DNA of 64,000 nt from Pseudomonas sp. UBA4617 (GCF_002386445.1 NZ_DGIR01000039.1:242891-306890); one strand, 5' to 3'; counted from the first letter of the stretch, positions 1 through 9,735 are shown. The notes: a model not told the origin generated them from the letters alone. A program made the numbers and translations.

Positions 1-1
1 G

Positions 2-3000
2 GTCCTGATGGAGCGCCTGAAGGCCAGCGACTGCGAGTTCTGGACTTTCTTCTCCGAGTCGGTGCTGGCGCGCGTGCAGCTGATCCTGCGGGTAGACCCG
101 AAGAACCGCATCGACATCGACCCGCAGCAGCTGGAACGCGAAGTTATCCAGGCCTGCCGCTCCTGGCACGACGACTATTCCACGCTGGTGATCGAGAACT
201 TCGGTGAGGCCCAGGGCACCAACATCCTCGCCGATTTCCCCAAGGGCTTCCCGGCTGGCTACCGCGAGCGCTTCGCCGCGCACTCGGCGGTGGTCGACCT
301 GCAGCACGTGCTGAACCTGTCGGAAAGCAAGCCGCTGGCGATGAGCTTCTACCAGCCGCTGACCCAGGTCGGCGAGCGCATCCTGCATTGCAAGCTGTAC
401 CACGCCGATACGCCGCTGGCGCTGTCCGATGTGCTGCCGATCCTGGAAAACCTCGGCCTGCGCGTGCTCGGCGAGTTCCCCTACCGGCTGCGCCATGCCA
501 GCGGCCGCGAGTACTGGATTCACGACTTCGCCTTCACCTACAGCGAAGGCCTGAGCCTGGATATCCAGCAGCTCAACGACATCCTCCAGGACGCCTTCAT
601 CCATATCGTCCGTGGCGATGCCGAGAACGACGCCTTCAACCGCCTGGTACTGACCGCCGGCCTGCCCTGGCGAGACGTGGCGCTGCTGCGCGCCTACGCC
701 CGCTACCTGAAGCAGATCCGCCTGGGCTTCGACCTGGGCTATATCGCCAGCACCCTGAACAACCACACCGACATCGCCCGCGAGCTGACCCGGCTGTTCA
801 AGACCCGCTTCTACCTGGCGCGCAAGCTCACCCAGGAAGACCTGGATGACAAGCAGCAGCGCCTGGAGCAGGCCATCCTGACCGCGCTGGACGACGTGCA
901 GGTACTCAACGAAGACCGCATCCTGCGCCGCTACCTGGACCTGATCAAGGCCACCCTGCGCACCAACTTCTACCAGCCGGACGCCAACGGCCAGAACAAG
1001 TCTTACTTCAGCTTCAAGTTCAACCCCAAGCTGATCCCCGAGCTGCCCAAGCCGGTGCCCAAGTTCGAGATCTTCGTCTACTCGCCACGGGTCGAGGGTG
1101 TGCACCTGCGCTTCGGCAACGTGGCCCGCGGCGGCCTGCGCTGGTCCGACCGCGAGGAAGACTTCCGTACCGAGGTGCTTGGCCTGGTGAAAGCCCAGCA
1201 GGTGAAGAACTCGGTGATCGTGCCGGTCGGCGCCAAGGGCGGCTTCCTGCCGCGCCGCCTGCCGCTGGGCGGCAGCCGCGACGAGATCGCGGCCGAAGGC
1301 GTGGCGTGCTACCGCATCTTCATTTCCGGCCTGCTCGACATCACCGACAACCTCAAGGACGGTGGCGTGGTGCCGCCAGCCAACGTGGTGCGCCATGATG
1401 ATGACGACCCGTACCTGGTGGTGGCGGCCGACAAGGGCACCGCGACCTTCTCCGACATCGCCAACGGCATTGCCATCGACTACGGCTTCTGGCTGGGCGA
1501 CGCCTTCGCCTCGGGCGGTTCGGCCGGTTACGACCACAAGAAGATGGGTATTACCGCACGTGGCGCCTGGGTTGGCGTGCAGCGCCACTTCCGCGAGCGC
1601 GGCATCAATGTGCAGGAAGACCCGATCACCGTGATCGGCATTGGTGACATGGCCGGCGACGTGTTCGGCAACGGCCTGCTGATGTCCGACAAGCTGCAAC
1701 TGGTGGCTGCGTTCAACCACTTGCACATCTTCATCGACCCGAACCCGGAGCCGGCCTCCAGCTTTGCCGAACGCAAGCGCCTGTTCGAACTGCCGCGTTC
1801 GGCCTGGACCGACTACGACACCAGTATCATGTCCGAAGGCGGCGGGATCTTCCCGCGCAGTGCCAAGAGCATCGCCATCAGCCCGCAGATGAAAGAGCGC
1901 TTCGCCATCGAAGCCGACCGCCTGACCCCGACCGAGCTGCTCAACGCGCTGCTCAAGGCCCCGGTGGACCTGCTGTGGAACGGTGGCATCGGCACCTACG
2001 TCAAGGCCAGCACCGAAAGCCACGCCGATGTCGGCGACAAGGCCAACGATGCGCTGCGGGTCAACGGCAACGAACTGCGCTGCAAGGTGGTGGGCGAGGG
2101 CGGCAACCTGGGCATGACCCAGCTTGGCCGGGTCGAGTTCGGCCTCAACGGCGGCGCCACCAACACCGACTTCATCGACAACGCTGGCGGCGTGGACTGC
2201 TCCGACCACGAGGTCAACATCAAGATCCTGCTCAATGAAGTGGTGCAGGGTGGCGACATGACCGAGAAGCAGCGCAACCAGCTGCTGGGCAGCATGACCG
2301 ACGAAGTGGCCGGCCTGGTGCTGGGCAACAACTACAAGCAGACCCAGGCGCTGTCGCTGGCAGCCCGCCGCGCCCGCGAGCGGATTGCCGAATACAAGCG
2401 CCTGATGGCCGACCTCGAGGCCCGTGGCAAGCTCGACCGCGCTATCGAGTTCCTGCCGTCCGAAGAACAGCTGGCCGAACGCCTGGCCGCTGGCCAGGGC
2501 CTGACCCGGGCCGAGCTGTCGGTATTGATCTCGTACAGCAAGATCGACCTCAAGGAGCAACTGCTCAAGTCGCTGGTGCCGGACGACGACTACCTGACCC
2601 GCGACATGGAAACCGCCTTCCCGCCGTCGCTGGTCAGCAAGTTCGCCGAGGCCATGCGTCGCCACCGCCTCAAGCGCGAGATCGTCAGCACCCAGATCGC
2701 CAACGACCTGGTCAACAACATGGGCATCACCTTCGTCCAGCGCCTGAAGGAGTCGACCGGCATGAGTCCGGCCAACGTGGCCGGGGCCTATGTGATCGTG
2801 CGCGACATCTTCCACTTGCCGCACTGGTTCCGCCAGATCGAGGCGCTCGACTACCAGGTGCCGGCGGAAGTCCAGCTGACCCTGATGGACGAACTGATGC
2901 GCCTGGGACGCCGGGCGACCCGCTGGTTCCTGCGCAGCCGCCGCAACGAGCAGGACGCCGGGCGCGACGCCGCGCACTTCGGGCCGAAGATCGCGCAGCT

Positions 3001-3547
3001 GGGGCTCAAGCTCGACGAGCTGCTCGAAGGGCCGACCCGCGAGCGCTGGATGGTGCGTTACCAAGGCTTCGTCGAGGCTGGGGTGCCGGAGCTGCTGGCG
3101 CGCATGGTGGCCGGTACCAGCCATCTGTACACCCTGCTGCCGATCATCGAGGCGGCCGATGTCACCGGGCATGACCCGGCGCAGGTGGCCAAGGCGTTCT
3201 TCGCCGTGGGCAGCGCGCTGGACCTGACCTGGTACCTGCAGGAAATCAGCAACCTGCCGGTGGAGAACAACTGGCAGGCCCTGGCCCGCGAAGCCTTCCG
3301 CGACGACATCGACCTGCAGCAGCGGGCGATTACCATCTCGGTACTGCAGATGGCCGACGGGCCGGAAGACATGGACGTCCGAGTGGCGCTGTGGGCTGAG
3401 CAGCACCGGGTGATGGTGGAGCGCTGGCGCGCCATGCTCGACGACCTGCGTAACGCCACTGGTACCGACTATGCGATGTACGCGGTGGCCAACCGCGAGC
3501 TGGTCGACCTGGCCATGAGCGGGCAGGCGACGGTGCTGCCGTCCTGA
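2..3547 (+). CDS. gdhB: NAD-specific glutamate dehydrogenase, 3' part (5' end outside window)
   Basis: The open frame enters from the left edge and gives 1181 residues, so the gene is cut. The large NAD-dependent glutamate dehydrogenases of pseudomonads are about 1600 residues, so roughly 400 N-terminal residues lie upstream; the in-frame ATG at position 8 is internal. The enzyme oxidises glutamate to 2-oxoglutarate and ammonium in the cytoplasm. The catalytic-domain signature VPVGAKGGF, with its substrate Lys, is seen near codon 410. It is followed by the very conserved VVRHDDDDPYLVVAADKG stretch, GFWLGDAFASGGSAGYDHK, and the nucleotide-binding part around GDMAGDVFGNG. A hairpin terminator follows the stop closely. 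The family call is certain; nothing odd is seen in the part present. Confidence 0.95.
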   Translation, partial: VLMERLKASDCEFWTFFSESVLARVQLILRVDPKNRIDIDPQQLEREVIQACRSWHDDYSTLVIENFGEAQGTNILADFPKGFPAGYRERFAAHSAVVDLQHVLNLSESKPLAMSFYQPLTQVGERILHCKLYHADTPLALSDVLPILENLGLRVLGEFPYRLRHASGREYWIHDFAFTYSEGLSLDIQQLNDILQDAFIHIVRGDAENDAFNRLVLTAGLPWRDVALLRAYARYLKQIRLGFDLGYIASTLNNHTDIARELTRLFKTRFYLARKLTQEDLDDKQQRLEQAILTALDDVQVLNEDRILRRYLDLIKATLRTNFYQPDANGQNKSYFSFKFNPKLIPELPKPVPKFEIFVYSPRVEGVHLRFGNVARGGLRWSDREEDFRTEVLGLVKAQQVKNSVIVPVGAKGGFLPRRLPLGGSRDEIAAEGVACYRIFISGLLDITDNLKDGGVVPPANVVRHDDDDPYLVVAADKGTATFSDIANGIAIDYGFWLGDAFASGGSAGYDHKKMGITARGAWVGVQRHFRERGINVQEDPITVIGIGDMAGDVFGNGLLMSDKLQLVAAFNHLHIFIDPNPEPASSFAERKRLFELPRSAWTDYDTSIMSEGGGIFPRSAKSIAISPQMKERFAIEADRLTPTELLNALLKAPVDLLWNGGIGTYVKASTESHADVGDKANDALRVNGNELRCKVVGEGGNLGMTQLGRVEFGLNGGATNTDFIDNAGGVDCSDHEVNIKILLNEVVQGGDMTEKQRNQLLGSMTDEVAGLVLGNNYKQTQALSLAARRARERIAEYKRLMADLEARGKLDRAIEFLPSEEQLAERLAAGQGLTRAELSVLISYSKIDLKEQLLKSLVPDDDYLTRDMETAFPPSLVSKFAEAMRRHRLKREIVSTQIANDLVNNMGITFVQRLKESTGMSPANVAGAYVIVRDIFHLPHWFRQIEALDYQVPAEVQLTLMDELMRLGRRATRWFLRSRRNEQDAGRDAAHFGPKIAQLGLKLDELLEGPTRERWMVRYQGFVEAGVPELLARMVAGTSHLYTLLPIIEAADVTGHDPAQVAKAFFAVGSALDLTWYLQEISNLPVENNWQALAREAFRDDIDLQQRAITISVLQMADGPEDMDVRVALWAEQHRVMVERWRAMLDDLRNATGTDYAMYAVANRELVDLAMSGQATVLPS

Positions 3548-3567
3548 GCTTGATGACGCGGTAAATA

Positions 3568-3595
3568 AAGCCCCGGCAGCGATGCCGGGGCTTTT
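3568..3595 (+). terminator. Intrinsic terminator after gdhB
   Basis: GC-rich arms AAGCCCCGGC and GCCGGGGCTT flank a short loop (AGCGAT) and run into TTTTT, 20 bases after the gdhB stop. This is a classical rho-independent terminator. Confidence 0.9.
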
Positions 3596-3637
3596 TCATG
3601 GTGTCTGGCGCGGATTTTGTGGTGGTGCAGATATCGA

Positions 3638-3655
3638 GCGCCGCCCGCGCGGCGC
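3638..3655. repeat. Short GC palindrome, copy of a repeat also found near 16670
   Basis: GCGCCGC-CCGC-GCGGCGC, preceded by CGA, forms a 7-bp stem with a 4-base loop. The same core GCGCCGCCCGCG occurs in the large palindrome between nasT and nasA. It sits in the convergent gap between gdhB and ppsR, which is typical of repetitive extragenic palindromes. Confidence 0.5.
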
Positions 3656-3698
3656 GCGACCTCACTGACGATAAAAATCTTGTGGCGCGCCCTTCGCC

Positions 3699-4517
3699 TT
3701 ACTTGAACCGGCGCTCCACCCCTTTCTCGACCAGGATCTTGGCCGAAATCTCTTCCACCGAGAAATGCGTGGAATTGATATGTGGAATGTTCTCCCGGCG
3801 GAACAGGCTTTCCACCTCGCGCACTTCGAACTCGCACTGGGCAAAACTCGAATAGCGGCTGTTGGGTTTGCGCTCGTGGCGGATGGCGGTGAGGCGGTCG
3901 GGGTCGATGGTCAGGCCGAACAGCTTGTTGTGGTGCTTTTTCAATACTGCCGGCAACTGCAGACGCTCCATGTCGTCTTCGGTCAGCGGGTAGTTGGCGG
4001 CACGGATGCCGAACTGCATGGCCATGTACAGGCAGGTCGGGGTCTTGCCGCAGCGCGACACCCCGACCAGGATCAGGTCGGCCTTGTCGTAGTAATGGGT
4101 GCGCGCGCCATCATCGTTGTCCAGGGCAAAGTTGACTGCCTCGATGCGCTCCATGTAGTTGGAATTGCCGCCGATCGAGTGCGATTTACCGACGGAATAC
4201 GACGAGTGGGCAGTCAATTCCTGTTCGAGCGGGGATAAAAACGAAGAAAAGATGTCGATCATGAAGCCGTTCGAGGTCGCCAGGATTTCCCGGATGTCCT
4301 GATTGACGATGGTGTCGAAGATGATCGGGCGGACACCGTCGCGCTCGGCTGCGGCATTGATCTGCTGGACCATGGTCCGTGCCTTGTCCGGCGAATCGAT
4401 ATAGGGACGAGTGAATTTATTGAAAGGAATGCTCTCGAATTGAGCGAGCAGACTCTGGCCCAGGGTTTCGGCAGTGATGCCGGTGCCGTCGGAGATGAAG
4501 AACGCGGTTCGTTTCAT
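3699..4517 (-). CDS. ppsR: PEP synthase regulatory protein (kinase/pyrophosphorylase)
   Basis: 272 residues, close to E. coli PpsR (277). This DUF299 family protein inactivates PEP synthase by ADP-dependent phosphorylation of a Thr and reactivates it by Pi-dependent phosphorolysis. The N-terminus MKRTAFFISDGTGITAE is the family hallmark, and the P-loop GVSRCGKTPT lies in the middle. Start: the ATG at 4517 matches the family N-terminus; the frame is open 27 codons further upstream but that part is not family-like. It is divergent from its target ppsA across a 177-base gap, the usual arrangement. No oddities seen. Confidence 0.95.
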   Translation of the reverse strand: MKRTAFFISDGTGITAETLGQSLLAQFESIPFNKFTRPYIDSPDKARTMVQQINAAAERDGVRPIIFDTIVNQDIREILATSNGFMIDIFSSFLSPLEQELTAHSSYSVGKSHSIGGNSNYMERIEAVNFALDNDDGARTHYYDKADLILVGVSRCGKTPTCLYMAMQFGIRAANYPLTEDDMERLQLPAVLKKHHNKLFGLTIDPDRLTAIRHERKPNSRYSSFAQCEFEVREVESLFRRENIPHINSTHFSVEEISAKILVEKGVERRFK

Positions 4518-4574
4518 TTGCGATCTGGGCCTTAAGCTGATGACGTTTCTTGGATATGATAAGTTCGGTTTGCC

Positions 4575-4594
4575 GAATGCGGCTGTCGGCATTC
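4575..4594. promoter_or_regulatory. Perfect inverted repeat in the ppsR-ppsA divergent promoter region
   Basis: GAATGC and GCATTC flank an 8-base spacer. The dyad lies between the two divergent genes, where a shared operator would be expected. No regulator can be assigned by eye. Confidence 0.35.
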
Positions 4595-4694
4595 TCACTT
4601 ATTTTCCATGTACAGGCCACAAGCGTCCGGCCAAGTCAATGAAGGCAGGCGGGCGCCCTTGAGCTTTTCCAACACAGTTAGTGGAGAGATCACC

Positions 4695-7070
4695 TTGGTA
4701 GAGTACGTAGTTTCCCTCGATAAGCTCGGCGTCCATGATGTGGAGCATGTGGGGGGCAAGAACGCATCCCTGGGCGAGATGATCAGCAACCTCGCAGGTG
4801 CTGGTGTATCGGTGCCGGGCGGCTTTGCCACTACGGCGCAGGCGTACCGCGATTTTCTCGAACAGAGTGGTCTCAACGACCGTATCCATGCGGCGCTCGA
4901 CGCACTGGACGTGGATGATATCAACGCCCTGACCAAGACCGGCGCACAGATTCGCCAGTGGGTCATGGAAGCCGACTTCCCGCCGCGCCTTGATAGCGAG
5001 ATCCGCGCGGCCTTCGCCGAAATGGCCGCCGGTAACGACAACATGGCTGTTGCCGTGCGCTCCTCGGCTACTGCCGAGGACCTTCCGGACGCCTCGTTCG
5101 CCGGCCAGCAGGAAACCTTCCTCAACATTCGCGGCGTGGACAACGTGATCCGCGCGGCCAAGGAAGTGTTCGCCTCGCTGTTCAACGACCGCGCCATCGC
5201 CTACCGCGTGCACCAGGGCTTCGACCACAAGCTGGTCGCCCTGTCGGCTGGCGTGCAGCGCATGGTCCGCTCGGAAACCGGTACTGCCGGCGTCATGTTC
5301 ACCCTCGACACCGAGTCGGGCTTCCGCGATGTGGTGTTCATCACCGGCGCCTACGGCCTGGGCGAGACCGTGGTGCAGGGTGCGGTCAACCCTGACGAAT
5401 TCTACGTGCACAAGAGCACCTTGCAGGCAGGCCGCCCGGCGATCCTGCGCCGCAACCTGGGCAGCAAGGCGATCAAGATGGTCTATGGCGACGAAGCCAA
5501 GGCCGGCCGCTCGGTCAAGACCGTGGAAGTGGACCGCGCCGAGCGCGCACGCTTCTGCCTGACCGATGCCGAAGTCAGCGAGCTGGCCAAGCAGGCCATG
5601 ATCATCGAGCAGCACTACCAGCGCCCGATGGACATCGAGTGGGCCAAGGACGGTGACGACGGCAAGCTGTACATCGTCCAGGCCCGCCCTGAAACGGTGA
5701 AAAGCCGTTCCAGCGCCAATGTCATGGAACGCTACCTGCTGAAGGAGAAGGGCACCGTCCTGGTCGAAGGCCGCGCCATCGGCCAGCGCATCGGCGCCGG
5801 CAAGGTCCGCGTGATCCACGACGTCTCGGAAATGGACAAGGTCCAGCCGGGCGACGTGCTGGTTTCCGACATGACCGACCCGGACTGGGAGCCGGTCATG
5901 AAGCGCGCCAGCGCCATCGTCACCAACCGTGGCGGGCGCACCTGCCACGCGGCGATCATCGCCCGTGAGCTGGGCATCCCGGCCGTGGTCGGTTGCGGCA
6001 ACGCCACCCAGGTGCTGAAGGATGGCCAGGGCGTGACCGTATCCTGCGCCGAAGGCGACACCGGCTTCATCTTCGAGGGCGAGCTGGGCTTCGACGTCAA
6101 GCAGAACTCGGTCGATGCCATGCCCGACCTGCCGTTCAAGATCATGATGAACGTCGGCAACCCGGACCGTGCCTTCGATTTCGCCCAGTTGCCCAACGCC
6201 GGTGTCGGCCTGGCGCGCCTCGAGTTCATCATCAACCGCATGATCGGCGTGCACCCCAAGGCACTGCTGAACTACGCCGGCCTGCCAGCCGACCTGAAAG
6301 ACAGCGTCGACAAGCGCATCGCCGGCTACCATGACCCGGTCGGCTTCTATGTCGAGAAACTGGTCGAGGGCATCAGTACCCTGGCGGCGGCCTTCTACCC
6401 GAAAAAGGTCATCGTGCGCCTGTCGGACTTCAAGTCCAACGAGTACGCCAACCTGATCGGCGGCAAGCTGTACGAGCCGGAGGAAGAGAACCCGATGCTG
6501 GGCTTCCGCGGTGCCTCGCGCTACATCAGCGAGTCGTTCCGTGACTGCTTCGAGCTCGAGTGCCGCGCACTGAAGCGCGTGCGCAACGAGATGGGCCTGA
6601 CCAACGTCGAGATCATGGTGCCGTTCGTGCGTACCCTGGGCGAAGCCAGCCAGGTCGTCGACCTGCTCGCCGAAAACGGCCTGGCCCGTGGCGACAACGG
6701 CCTGCGCGTGATCATGATGTGCGAGCTGCCGTCCAACGCCATCCTTGCCGAGGAATTCCTCGAATACTTCGACGGCTTCTCCATCGGCTCCAACGACCTG
6801 ACCCAGCTGACCCTGGGCCTGGACCGCGACTCGGGCATCATCGCCCACCTGTTCGACGAGCGTAACCCAGCGGTGAAGAAGCTGTTGGCCAACGCCATTG
6901 CCGCATGCAACAAGGCCGGCAAGTACATCGGCATCTGCGGCCAGGGCCCGTCGGACCACCCGGACCTGGCCAAGTGGCTGATGGAGCAGGGCATCGATAG
7001 CGTGTCGCTGAACCCGGATTCGGTACTCGAAACCTGGTTCTACCTGGCCGAGGGCCAGGACGAGGCCTGA
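4695..7070 (+). CDS. ppsA: Phosphoenolpyruvate synthase
   Basis: 791 residues, against 792 in E. coli. It converts pyruvate, ATP and water to PEP, AMP and Pi, the entry to gluconeogenesis from C3 substrates. Order: an N-terminal nucleotide-binding domain (AVRSSATAEDLPDASFAGQ), the phosphohistidine domain with GGRTCHAAIIARELGIP (catalytic His418), and a C-terminal PEP/pyruvate-binding barrel with GFRGASRY and GSNDLTQLTLG. Start: TTG at 4695, giving the family N-terminus VEYVVSLDKLG, with GGAGAG eight bases upstream. The frame is open to an ATG at 4608 but that 29-residue extension is not family-like. It is divergent from its regulator ppsR and followed by a strong terminator. Confidence 0.96.
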   Translation: MVEYVVSLDKLGVHDVEHVGGKNASLGEMISNLAGAGVSVPGGFATTAQAYRDFLEQSGLNDRIHAALDALDVDDINALTKTGAQIRQWVMEADFPPRLDSEIRAAFAEMAAGNDNMAVAVRSSATAEDLPDASFAGQQETFLNIRGVDNVIRAAKEVFASLFNDRAIAYRVHQGFDHKLVALSAGVQRMVRSETGTAGVMFTLDTESGFRDVVFITGAYGLGETVVQGAVNPDEFYVHKSTLQAGRPAILRRNLGSKAIKMVYGDEAKAGRSVKTVEVDRAERARFCLTDAEVSELAKQAMIIEQHYQRPMDIEWAKDGDDGKLYIVQARPETVKSRSSANVMERYLLKEKGTVLVEGRAIGQRIGAGKVRVIHDVSEMDKVQPGDVLVSDMTDPDWEPVMKRASAIVTNRGGRTCHAAIIARELGIPAVVGCGNATQVLKDGQGVTVSCAEGDTGFIFEGELGFDVKQNSVDAMPDLPFKIMMNVGNPDRAFDFAQLPNAGVGLARLEFIINRMIGVHPKALLNYAGLPADLKDSVDKRIAGYHDPVGFYVEKLVEGISTLAAAFYPKKVIVRLSDFKSNEYANLIGGKLYEPEEENPMLGFRGASRYISESFRDCFELECRALKRVRNEMGLTNVEIMVPFVRTLGEASQVVDLLAENGLARGDNGLRVIMMCELPSNAILAEEFLEYFDGFSIGSNDLTQLTLGLDRDSGIIAHLFDERNPAVKKLLANAIAACNKAGKYIGICGQGPSDHPDLAKWLMEQGIDSVSLNPDSVLETWFYLAEGQDEA

Positions 7071-7081
7071 TGCAGTAGAAC

Positions 7082-7117
7082 GCGGGGGGACGTCTGGCGT
7101 ACCCCCGCCTGGTTTTT
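7082..7117 (+). terminator. Intrinsic terminator after ppsA
   Basis: GCGGGGG (7082-7088) and CCCCCGC (7102-7108) form a perfect 7-bp stem with a 13-base loop, followed by CTGGTTTTT. Confidence 0.8.
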
Positions 7118-7171
7118 CCAGGGCGAGCTCCAGCAATGGATCCCGCCCTTTTTTATGCACCAAGCAACCTT

Positions 7172-8176
7172 ATGCAAAGCAGCAGCACTCTATTTCCCGT
7201 GGCCCTGCTCAGTGCCGAACGCCGCGGCGACCTCAGCGAAGACGTGTATCGGATCAAGGCCGGCAACGGCCCGGATCCTACTGTCGAGCTGGCCGTGACC
7301 CGTCTTGGGCTGGCCGACCAGGGCCAGGCCCAGGGGGCGCCGGTCATCCTTTTGCACGGCAGCTTTTCCAACCGTCGCTTCTGGTATTCGCCCAAAGGGG
7401 TTGGCCTGGGAGCGTTTCTTGCCCGCGCCGGTTTCGACGTGTGGATCCCGGAAATGCGCGGCCACGGGCTGTCGCCACGCAACCGCGACTGGAAGCACAA
7501 TAACGTTGCCGCCTATGCCCGAGATGACCTGCCGCTGATTGCCGCGTTCGTGTGCGAGCAGTCCGGCCAGGCGCCGCATTGGGTCGGTCATTCCCTGGGC
7601 GGCACGACCCTGGCAGCAGCCCTGGGGGGTGGTTTTCTGGACGCCGGCCAGGTTGCCAGCGTGGCCTTGTTCGGTACCCAGATCAGCCGTGTGTACTGGC
7701 CACTGAAGGTGCCGCCGCTGACCTGGGGAGCGAAGCTGCTGCTCAGGCGCTGGGGGCAGATCTCCGGGCCACGTTTCAAGCGTGGTCCGGAGGACGAACC
7801 GATTGGCCTGGCGCTGGAGAGCATGCGCTGGCATGGCCTGTTCGGGCGCTTTGGCGACAAGCATAACGACTGGTGGGCCGGCCTCGCCGGGGTGGATGTG
7901 CCGCTACTGGCGGTGGCCGGTGCGGGCGACTTCCAGGACCCGGTATGGGCCTGCCGCAAGCTGTTCGAGCAGATGGGCGGGGAGCGCAAGCAGTTTCTGC
8001 GACTGGGCCGCGAGGAAGGTTTCGAGGCCTTCGGGCATGTCGACATGCTGGTGAGCAAGGCCGCACAGGTGCAAGTGTGGCCGTTGGTGGAGCGCTGGCT
8101 GCGGGATCCGCTGCTGCCAGTACAGGCAGACATGACTGCTCAGTCCTGGATGACTGCGACAGCCTCCAGGGTGTAG
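7172..8176 (+). CDS. Alpha/beta-hydrolase family protein
   Basis: 334 residues from the ATG at 7172. An alternative ATG at 7136 would add 12 residues, DPALFYAPSNL, that look unrelated to the fold; neither has a strong ribosome site. The oxyanion region VILLHGSFSNRRFW, the nucleophile elbow WVGHSLGG (Ser of GHSLG), an acid-bearing loop AVAGAGDFQDP and a C-terminal FGHVDM with the likely catalytic His give the hydrolase triad. The substrate is unknown; the closest style is lipase or esterase. The gene has no partner in the same operon: a terminator precedes it and rraA starts 44 bases after. P. aeruginosa has a hydrolase at the same place between ppsA and rraA. Confidence 0.85.
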   Translation: MQSSSTLFPVALLSAERRGDLSEDVYRIKAGNGPDPTVELAVTRLGLADQGQAQGAPVILLHGSFSNRRFWYSPKGVGLGAFLARAGFDVWIPEMRGHGLSPRNRDWKHNNVAAYARDDLPLIAAFVCEQSGQAPHWVGHSLGGTTLAAALGGGFLDAGQVASVALFGTQISRVYWPLKVPPLTWGAKLLLRRWGQISGPRFKRGPEDEPIGLALESMRWHGLFGRFGDKHNDWWAGLAGVDVPLLAVAGAGDFQDPVWACRKLFEQMGGERKQFLRLGREEGFEAFGHVDMLVSKAAQVQVWPLVERWLRDPLLPVQADMTAQSWMTATASRV

Positions 8177-8220
8177 CCTTGGCCGATAACCGCTTTCGTT
8201 GTGACTGACAGGAGTTTCCC

Positions 8221-8712
8221 ATGCAGCATTACGTAACGCCCGATCTGTGTGACGCCTACCCGGACCTGGTGCAGGTGCTGGAACCGATGTTCAGCAATTT
8301 TGGTGGCCGTGATTCCTTCGGCGGCCAGATCGTCACCATCAAATGCTTCGAGGACAATTCGCTGGTCAAGGAGCAGGTCGAGCTCGATGGCAAGGGCAAG
8401 GTCCTGGTGGTCGATGGCGGTGGGTCGCTGCGCCGTGCCTTGCTTGGCGACATGCTGGCTGAAAAGGCCGCGAACAACGGCTGGGAAGGCCTGGTGATCT
8501 ACGGTTGCGTGCGTGACGTCGACGTGCTGATCCAGACCGATGTCGGGGTGCAGGCCTTGGCCAGCCACCCGATGAAGACCGACAAGCGTGGCATCGGCGA
8601 CCTGAACGTGCCGGTGACTTTCGCCGGGGTGACCTTCCGCCCGGGTGAGTACGTATATGCCGACAACAATGGCGTGCTGGTCTCGCCAAGCCCGCTGAAA
8701 ATGCCGGAGTGA
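8221..8712 (+). CDS. rraA: Ribonuclease E activity regulator / HMG-aldolase-like protein
   Basis: 163 residues, the usual RraA length. RraA trimers bind the C-terminal scaffold of RNase E and reduce RNA turnover; close relatives are class II 4-hydroxy-4-methyl-2-oxoglutarate aldolases, and some members do both. The signature DGGGSLRRALLGDMLAEKA and the GWEGLVIYGCVRD motif with its Arg-Asp pair are intact, so aldolase activity cannot be excluded. Start at 8221 with CAGGAG seven bases upstream. It was formerly called menG in error. Next downstream is cmaX, 27 bases away. Confidence 0.92.
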   Translation: MQHYVTPDLCDAYPDLVQVLEPMFSNFGGRDSFGGQIVTIKCFEDNSLVKEQVELDGKGKVLVVDGGGSLRRALLGDMLAEKAANNGWEGLVIYGCVRDVDVLIQTDVGVQALASHPMKTDKRGIGDLNVPVTFAGVTFRPGEYVYADNNGVLVSPSPLKMPE

Positions 8713-8739
8713 TGCGCCGCACGCGCTGATGGAGCTTTG

Positions 8740-9735
8740 ATGTTCGAGGAAGACAACGCGCAGTGGGGGCTGGTGCATGCCCTGGTGCTCGATGGCAAGG
8801 GCGGCGCGCGCTCGATTGCCCGTACCGAACTGGACAGCCTGCAACTGCAACCCGGGCAAAGCCTGTGGTTGCACTGGGACCGCAGCCATCCGCAAACCCG
8901 CACCTGGCTGCTGCACGACAGCGGGCTCAGCGAATTTGCCTGCGAGCTGCTGCTCGAGGAGAATACCCGCCCGCGCCTGCTGCCCATGGCGCAAGAGCAA
9001 CTGTTGCTGTTCCTGCGTGGGGTCAACCTCAACCCGGGTGCCGAGCCTGAAGACATGGTCTCGGTGCGCATCTTCGCCGAAGCGCAGCGGGTCATTTCGC
9101 TGCGCCTGCGGCCTTTGCGTGCCAGTGACGAGATTCTCCAGCAGCTCGAAGAGGGCAGAGGGCCGAAATCGGCCTCCGAGCTCTTGCTGCTGATGGGCGA
9201 ACTGCTGACGGAAAAGGTTCAGGGCCTGGTCAGTGACCTGTCCGAACAGGTCGACCTGGAGGAAGAAAAGGTCGAATCCGACGAGCGGTATACACCGGAG
9301 AACGGTTGCCTGCAGCAGATTCGCCGGCGCGCTGCCAGCCTGCGTCGTTTTCTCGCCCCGCAGCGGGAGATCTACGCCCAGCTGTCGCGCAGCAAATGGA
9401 GCTGGTTCGCCAACGCCGACGCCGATTACTGGAACGAACTCAACAACAGCCTGATCCGCTATCTCGAAGAGCTGGAACTGGCCCGCGAACGTGCCGCGCT
9501 GGTGCTGGAAAGCCAGGATCGCCGGCGCAGCGAGCGGATGAACCGGACCATGTACCGTTTCGGCATCATCACCTGCATCTTCCTGCCCATGAGTTTCGTC
9601 ACCGGGTTGCTGGGCATCAACGTCGGCGGCATCCCGGGGGCGGAAAACCCCTATGGCTTCCTGTTCGCCTGCATCGTGGTGCTGGGGCTGGCGGTGGGGC
9701 AGTGGTGGCTGTTCCGCCGGTTGCGATGGGTATGA
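8740..9735 (+). CDS. cmaX: CorA/ZntB-family divalent cation transporter CmaX
   Basis: 331 residues. A long N-terminal cytoplasmic domain is followed by two C-terminal membrane helices. Between them is FVTGLLGINVGGIPG, the Gly-x-Asn pore motif in its ZntB-like form (GIN in place of CorA GMN). ZntB/CorA proteins are pentameric inner-membrane channels for zinc or magnesium; which ion is carried here cannot be read. ATG at 8740 with GGAG five bases upstream; the preceding TTG is too close to the ribosome site. In P. aeruginosa and P. fluorescens the same gene heads a cmaX-crfX-cmpX cluster under SigX and AlgU influence, and that order is conserved here. Confidence 0.88.
   Translation: MFEEDNAQWGLVHALVLDGKGGARSIARTELDSLQLQPGQSLWLHWDRSHPQTRTWLLHDSGLSEFACELLLEENTRPRLLPMAQEQLLLFLRGVNLNPGAEPEDMVSVRIFAEAQRVISLRLRPLRASDEILQQLEEGRGPKSASELLLLMGELLTEKVQGLVSDLSEQVDLEEEKVESDERYTPENGCLQQIRRRAASLRRFLAPQREIYAQLSRSKWSWFANADADYWNELNNSLIRYLEELELARERAALVLESQDRRRSERMNRTMYRFGIITCIFLPMSFVTGLLGINVGGIPGAENPYGFLFACIVVLGLAVGQWWLFRRLRWV

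Noticed and set aside
4599..7163. Long minus-strand frame (854 codons) opposite ppsA
   Set aside because: It mirrors the codon bias of ppsA, has no domain and no ribosome site, and would overlap the ppsA promoter.
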